From contig NZ_CP046703.1 of the NCBI RefSeq assembly GCF_009873495.1, forward strand, positions 6,352,501 through 6,416,500: a stretch of 64,000 nucleotides of DNA, written 5' to 3'. Positions 60,261-64,000 of the stretch are shown piece after piece. This DNA comes from Nostoc sp. ATCC 53789. Its GTDB lineage: Bacteria; Cyanobacteriota; Cyanobacteriia; Cyanobacteriales; Nostocaceae. The stretch's first letter is position 1. Every line of letters starts with the position of its first letter. A model generated the notes under the pieces. The model was given only the letters and a program-made list of their open reading frames with translations. It ran no database searches and was not told where the DNA came from. A program made the position numbers and the translations under genes.

Positions 60261-61157
60261 TTAAGTAGAAAACTTACTAACAGGAAAAGATTCTGATAAG
60301 GCTACTGAAGTAGGAATCTGAAGTACCATTCCTTCCCGTGCCATAATAGCACCGGGAAATTTCTCAGAGGCTTGTTGCCCTACACAATCCAAAAAATCGT
60401 CATTGTGGGCGGGGTCGTGGTGATAAATTACCAAAGTTTTGACGTTAGCAGCTTGTGCCACTTTCACCGCTTCTTGCCAGGTAGAATGTCCCCAGCCAAT
60501 TTTTGGGGTTTTTGGGGAGTGGTATTCTTCATCTGTGTAGGTGGAATCGTAAACCAGAATATCAGCATTACGAGCTAGCCACAGCACATTGTCATCGAGT
60601 CGGTCAGGAAAATGTTCGGTATCAGTAATATAAGCAGCAGCACCACCACGCCAGTTGACACGGTATCCTACGGCTTCTCCTGGATGGTTTAAAGGTGCTG
60701 TTTCTACGGTAACGTCATCGATGTGGATTGGTTGCCCCGGTCGAATGTCGTAGAACTTTAAATTGGCTTGCATAATCTGCAAGGGTACGGGAAAGTTCGG
60801 GTGTAACATTTGATCGTTGAGGCGCTGCTCTATGGTCGAGCCATCAGGTGCGATCGCGCCGTAGATATGAAAGTCATTTCCCTTGACAAATCCTGGGGTA
60901 AAGAAGGGAAAACCCTGCATGTGATCCCAGTGAGAGTGAGTAAAAAATATGTGACCTTCTAACGGCATTTGGCGCAACCAAGATTGCCCTAAAACATGTA
61001 GTCCTGTGCCAGCATCGAAAACTAAGCGTTTATCGCCCGCTTGCATTGATATGCAAGGGGTATTACCGCCGTAGCGAACGGTGTGTGGCCCTGGACTGGG
61101 GATGCTGCCGCGAACGCCCCAAAATTGTACGGTAAATTGATTCTCTATCCTAGACAT
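60261..61157 (-). CDS. MBL-fold metallo-hydrolase (PDE/RNase Z-like)
   Basis: A 298-residue metallo-beta-lactamase fold enzyme. The zinc motif is FFTHSHWDHMQGFPFF (HxHxDH), preceded by VFDAGTGLHVLG. Further ligands are in PLNHPGEAVGYRV, AYITDTEHF and LVIYHHDPAHND. The start FWGVRGSIPSPGPHTVRYGGNTPC is typical of a bacterial family related to cAMP phosphodiesterase and RNase Z. The substrate is unknown. Confidence 0.88.
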   Translation of the reverse strand: MSRIENQFTVQFWGVRGSIPSPGPHTVRYGGNTPCISMQAGDKRLVFDAGTGLHVLGQSWLRQMPLEGHIFFTHSHWDHMQGFPFFTPGFVKGNDFHIYGAIAPDGSTIEQRLNDQMLHPNFPVPLQIMQANLKFYDIRPGQPIHIDDVTVETAPLNHPGEAVGYRVNWRGGAAAYITDTEHFPDRLDDNVLWLARNADILVYDSTYTDEEYHSPKTPKIGWGHSTWQEAVKVAQAANVKTLVIYHHDPAHNDDFLDCVGQQASEKFPGAIMAREGMVLQIPTSVALSESFPVSKFST

Positions 61158-61435
61158 GGGTGTTGCTTGCTGGACTGAGCGGGCGATAACTGGAAAAATT
61201 ACTACTTAAATTGTCTAAGTCTATGCTGTCTCACCGATTGTATTAAAGGGAAGATTTCTTGGTAAAACAGCATACCCTGTTTCTGGCTGATTGTGTAAAT
61301 GTGGATGAAATACTCTCCGGGAGAATTTTCTAGCTTTTGGGGTGAATGTGTATCGGTTATTTCAAGAGTGCCCCTACGTTATAGCCTACATTTTTCTCTG
61401 ATGCATTTAAATAACTCCAGTTTTATCCTGATATA

Positions 61436-62242
61436 TCAAATGATTGAGGGAAAATTGAATTCCCAATCAGACAATTTTTCTAGTCCAGTTGCGTAAGTTA
61501 GATTGTATTGTAACGGGGTTATACTGATGTAGTTTTTACGTACAACCTGCACATCTGTCGGTACATTTTGAGGCAGATTTAATCCAGTTGGAGGTTCCAC
61601 CTCCTCAACTACCTCTCCGGTTAACCAATAGTACGTTTTTCCACGAGGATCAACTCGTTTATCAAACACATCAATGTAACGCCGTACTCCTTGACGGGTA
61701 AGTGTCACTCCAGCAATTTCTTCCCACTTGACAGCAGGAATATTAACGTTGAGCAACATTAAATCTGGTAGAGGTTTTTGGGCTAACTGGTCTACGAGAA
61801 CTTTGGCAAACTTAGCAGCAGGTTGAAAGTCTTTAGATGTGTGACTAATAAGACTTAGGGCCACGCTGGGAATACCTTCAATTAGACCTTCCATTGCCGC
61901 CGAAACCGTTCCAGAATACAAGATTTCAGTTCCCAAATTCGCACCTTGATTAATGCCAGAGAGAACCAAATCGGGAGGAGTATCTAGCAAAGCCCACAGC
62001 GCCAATTTGACGCAATCTGAAGGCGTACCATCGCAAGCCCAAGCTTTGATAGCAGGATGAAAAATCCCTTCAACAATTTCGGCGCGAATGGGTTGGTGTA
62101 AAGTTAATCCATGTCCAGTTGCCGATCGCTCTCGATCTGGGCAAACTACACTAACATCATGACCTGCTTCTGCCAAGTAGTTGGCTAGGGTACGAATCCC
62201 CAAAGCAGAAACGCCGTCGTCGTTGCTAATTAGTAATTTCAT
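61436..62242 (-). CDS. surE: 5'/3'-nucleotidase SurE
   Basis: A 268-residue metal-dependent phosphatase acting on nucleoside monophosphates. The N-terminal MKLLISNDDGVSALGI holds the metal-binding Asp pair, followed by VVCPDRERSATGHGLTL, DGTPSDCVKLAL and VLSGINQGANLGTEILYSGT. I use the ATG at 62242; an ATG two codons upstream lies inside the heptamer array. The C-terminus is about 20 residues longer than E. coli SurE. Confidence 0.96.
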   Translation of the reverse strand: MKLLISNDDGVSALGIRTLANYLAEAGHDVSVVCPDRERSATGHGLTLHQPIRAEIVEGIFHPAIKAWACDGTPSDCVKLALWALLDTPPDLVLSGINQGANLGTEILYSGTVSAAMEGLIEGIPSVALSLISHTSKDFQPAAKFAKVLVDQLAQKPLPDLMLLNVNIPAVKWEEIAGVTLTRQGVRRYIDVFDKRVDPRGKTYYWLTGEVVEEVEPPTGLNLPQNVPTDVQVVRKNYISITPLQYNLTYATGLEKLSDWEFNFPSII

Positions 62243-62606
62243 AGTCATTAGTCATTGGTCATTGGTCATTAGTCATTGGTCATTAGTTATTAGTTATTTG
62301 TTATTAGCCATTTGTCAATGTCTGAGGTCACAAGCAGCAAAAAAATATTTATACTCACTAGACAGTGTGGCGGAATTTTGCCTACCTTTAAGACAAGTTG
62401 CTCAATCCTCAAGTCTGGTTAAGTAAGATGTTACCTGGATTTACGTGCCTGCTAGACTAGCCCAATCGTCTATAACTGATAAACAGAGATTTGGTTTCAA
62501 CCCTCACCTTTAGCTGATGTTAATGGTATGACTGTAAGTTTATTTATCGACCGATTCACAGCTTTTGACTATAGACTAATGACTAATGACCAATGACTAA
62601 TAACTA
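62243..62606. repeat. Heptamer repeat arrays flanking the surE-pheS divergent region
   Basis: CATTAGTCATTGGTCATTGG-type arrays (about 62246-62310) lie beside surE, and ACTAATGACTAATGACCAAT arrays (about 62574-62606) lead directly into the pheS start codon. Between them are about 260 bases of promoter region without a gene. Confidence 0.65.
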
Positions 62607-63599
62607 ATGACTAGCAATTTAGAAGCTCAACTTTTAGCACTGCGGCAAGAAGGAGAAAAAGCGATCGCAGCCGCCGACACCCTAGAACGTCTGGAGGAAC
62701 TCAGAGTTAACTATCTGGGTAAGAAAGGGGAACTGGGGGCGCTGTTGCGAAGTATGGGGCAAATGAGTGCAGAGGAACGGCCAAAAATTGGAGCGATCGC
62801 CAATACAGTCAAAGAATCCCTGCAAACTAGTCTAGACCAGCAACGTGCTGCCTTAGAATCCGCACAAATTCAGCTACAGCTAGAGGCGGAAACTCTGGAT
62901 GTAACTATGCCGGGAATTTATAGCCCCCAAGGTCGCATTCATCCCCTCAACGGCATTATCGACCGGGCACTGGATATCTTTGTCGGTATGGGCTACACCG
63001 TAGCTCAAGGGCCAGAAATGGAAACAGATTATTATAATTTCGAGGCTCTCAACACCCCGCCAGATCACCCCGCCCGTGATATGCAGGATACCTTCTACCT
63101 GCCAGACGGGAATCTTTTACGCACTCATACTTCGTCAGTGCAAATTCGTTACATGGAAAGAGAAGAACCACCAATTAGGGTTGTGGCTCCAGGACGAGTT
63201 TATCGGCGAGATAATGTAGACGCGACGCACTCAGCAGTTTTCCATCAAATAGAACTTTTAGCCATTGATGAGGGGCTAACTTTTACAGACCTCAAAGGCA
63301 CAATTAAAGTATTTTTACAAGCAATATTTGGCGATTTACCTATTCGCTTCCGCGCCAGTTATTTCCCGTTTACCGAACCCTCTGCTGAAGTAGATTTGCA
63401 GTGGAATGGTCGCTGGCTAGAGGTGATGGGCTGCGGTATGGTCGATCCAAATGTACTTAAGTCTGTGGGTTATGACCCAGAAGTTTATACAGGCTTTGCT
63501 GCGGGTTTTGGTGTAGAACGCTTTGCAATGGTGTTACACCAAATCGATGATATTCGTCGCTTGTATGCTAGCGATTTGCGGTTTTTGCAGCAATTTTAG
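62607..63599 (+). CDS. pheS: Phenylalanine-tRNA ligase alpha subunit
   Basis: A 330-residue class II aminoacyl-tRNA synthetase subunit. An N-terminal coiled-coil (about 1-90) precedes the catalytic core, with motif 2 in VVAPGRVYRRDNVDATHSAVFHQIE, the Phe pocket in MGCGMVDPNVL and motif 3 in GFGVERFAMVLH. Length is normal. The start codon ATGACT is the final unit of the TAATGAC array. pheT is not adjacent. Confidence 0.97.
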   Translation: MTSNLEAQLLALRQEGEKAIAAADTLERLEELRVNYLGKKGELGALLRSMGQMSAEERPKIGAIANTVKESLQTSLDQQRAALESAQIQLQLEAETLDVTMPGIYSPQGRIHPLNGIIDRALDIFVGMGYTVAQGPEMETDYYNFEALNTPPDHPARDMQDTFYLPDGNLLRTHTSSVQIRYMEREEPPIRVVAPGRVYRRDNVDATHSAVFHQIELLAIDEGLTFTDLKGTIKVFLQAIFGDLPIRFRASYFPFTEPSAEVDLQWNGRWLEVMGCGMVDPNVLKSVGYDPEVYTGFAAGFGVERFAMVLHQIDDIRRLYASDLRFLQQF

Positions 63600-63664
63600 G
63601 GGAGCGATCGCTTTAAATAATCAGGCGTTTACTAAATTTGCAAAAGTCAATTAGATGAAAATAT

Positions 63665-63702
63665 AACCACAGATAAATACCCATGAATTATCTGTGGTTT
63701 TA
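63665..63702 (+). terminator. Probable terminator after pheS
   Basis: Perfect 12-bp stem AACCACAGATAA (63665-63676)/TTATCTGTGGTT (63688-63699) with an 11-base loop, followed by TTAAATAATAA. The T-run is short. Confidence 0.65.
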
Positions 63703-63764
63703 AATAATAAATCGGGATTGATGAATTTAATAAACTATCAATACGTAACTTCTATTGAAGTGAT

Positions 63765-64000
63765 ATGACTGCAATCATTGGCAAACATTTAAGGCTTGAG
63801 GAATACTTGAAATATGACGATGGCACGGATAGCCAGTATGAACTGGTAGCAGGTGAGTTAGTTGCAATACCACCCGAAAGCCCAAAAAATGTCCAGATAT
63901 CTCTATTTTTGCTGGTAAATTTCCTCAAGTTTGTTCCAGTTAATCGGTTAAGTAACAAAGTTGAAATTGTTGTTGCTGGTTCTCGTGCTACAACTCGCAT
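63765..64000 (+). CDS. Uma2-family (DUF820) putative endonuclease, N-terminal part (cut by window edge)
   Basis: The frame starts with ATG at 63765 and runs off the right edge after 78 codons. LRLEEYLKYDD and QYELVAGELVAIPPES are the start of the Uma2/DUF820 family, which is very abundant in cyanobacteria and has a PD-(D/E)XK-like nuclease fold; the catalytic residues lie beyond the window, apart from the GELV region. The role is unknown. The gene is transcribed like pheS and after its hairpin. Confidence 0.82.
   Translation, partial: MTAIIGKHLRLEEYLKYDDGTDSQYELVAGELVAIPPESPKNVQISLFLLVNFLKFVPVNRLSNKVEIVVAGSRATTR

Noticed and set aside
62249..62310. Direct repeats resembling a CRISPR array
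   Set aside because: The 7-base units are tandem without unique spacers, so they are simple heptamer repeats. No cas genes are in the window.

Overview
The window is a stretch of chromosome from a heterocyst-type cyanobacterium (Nostocales, most likely Nostoc or a close relative). The evidence is the dense GCGATCGC (HIP1) sites, cyanobacterial hallmark genes (phylloquinone men genes, ndhD, a PanC-Cmk fusion, nadA, a cobalamin-type cob operon), tandem heptamer arrays of the TAATGAC/TTGTCAT kind, and many short interspersed palindromic repeats typical of Nostoc. No prophage, CRISPR array or rRNA operon was seen. Most of the window is ordinary core genome, interrupted by small accessory islands.

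Layout. 1-5 kb: the 3' end of panC-cmk, Fe superoxide dismutase, a small hypothetical gene, a divergent PurM-like protein and a PHP phosphoesterase. 5-9.2 kb: a minus-strand arsenic operon arsR-pstS-acr3-arsC-arsH with repeated ArsR-type operators. 9.5-12.7 kb: a B12 riboswitch followed by cobG-cobH-cobI. 12.7-17.8 kb: a two-gene photolyase-like pair, a BCP peroxiredoxin, an orphan HsdR-N-like nuclease domain, a cysteine desulfurase and an aldo/keto reductase. 18-25.4 kb: an SDR remnant, a cyanophycinase-like peptidase, a Tat-exported vanadium haloperoxidase, an MFS exporter and a GluR0-like ionotropic receptor. 25.5-30.9 kb: an aldehyde dehydrogenase remnant, a hybrid sensor kinase, proA and a methyltransferase. 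31-36.6 kb: phylloquinone genes menF, menA, menC, menE and the DHNA-CoA thioesterase. 36.8-40.5 kb: a possible defence island (orphan RHH antitoxin, small ORF, HTH-NACHT NTPase, four-helix-bundle protein) beside tRNA-Ser(UGA). 40.6-46.4 kb: a metallophosphoesterase, nadA, tRNA-Tyr, tRNA-Thr, a broken IS605-type tnpB and two signalling proteins. 46.4-53.3 kb: ndhD, a penicillin-acylase family protein, a lipoprotein, a methyltransferase/LMW-phosphatase pair and a MazEF-like pair. 53.3-64 kb: a candidate small RNA, secA, a dihaem cytochrome c, MoxR, ribF, an MBL hydrolase, surE, pheS and the start of a Uma2-family gene.

How the genes work together. The ars operon covers sensing (ArsR), arsenate reduction (ArsC), arsenite export (Acr3) and organoarsenical oxidation (ArsH), with a periplasmic PstS-like binder added. 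The cob operon is under B12 feedback. The men cluster holds most of the route from chorismate to phylloquinone, but menD, menB, menH and menG are not in the window.

A recurring theme is repeat DNA that has been taken into genes. In cobG, menC, menE, the cytochrome c gene and the photolyase gene the frame stays open through interspersed repeats, and several start codons (pheS, menC, the photolyase-partner gene) sit on the last unit of a heptamer array. The items most worth a second look are the HTH-NACHT/four-helix island, the three-way-junction RNA candidate downstream of secA, the permuted two-gene photolyase with an FeS-like cysteine set, the GluR0-like channel without the potassium filter, and the ars operon with its identical paired operators.
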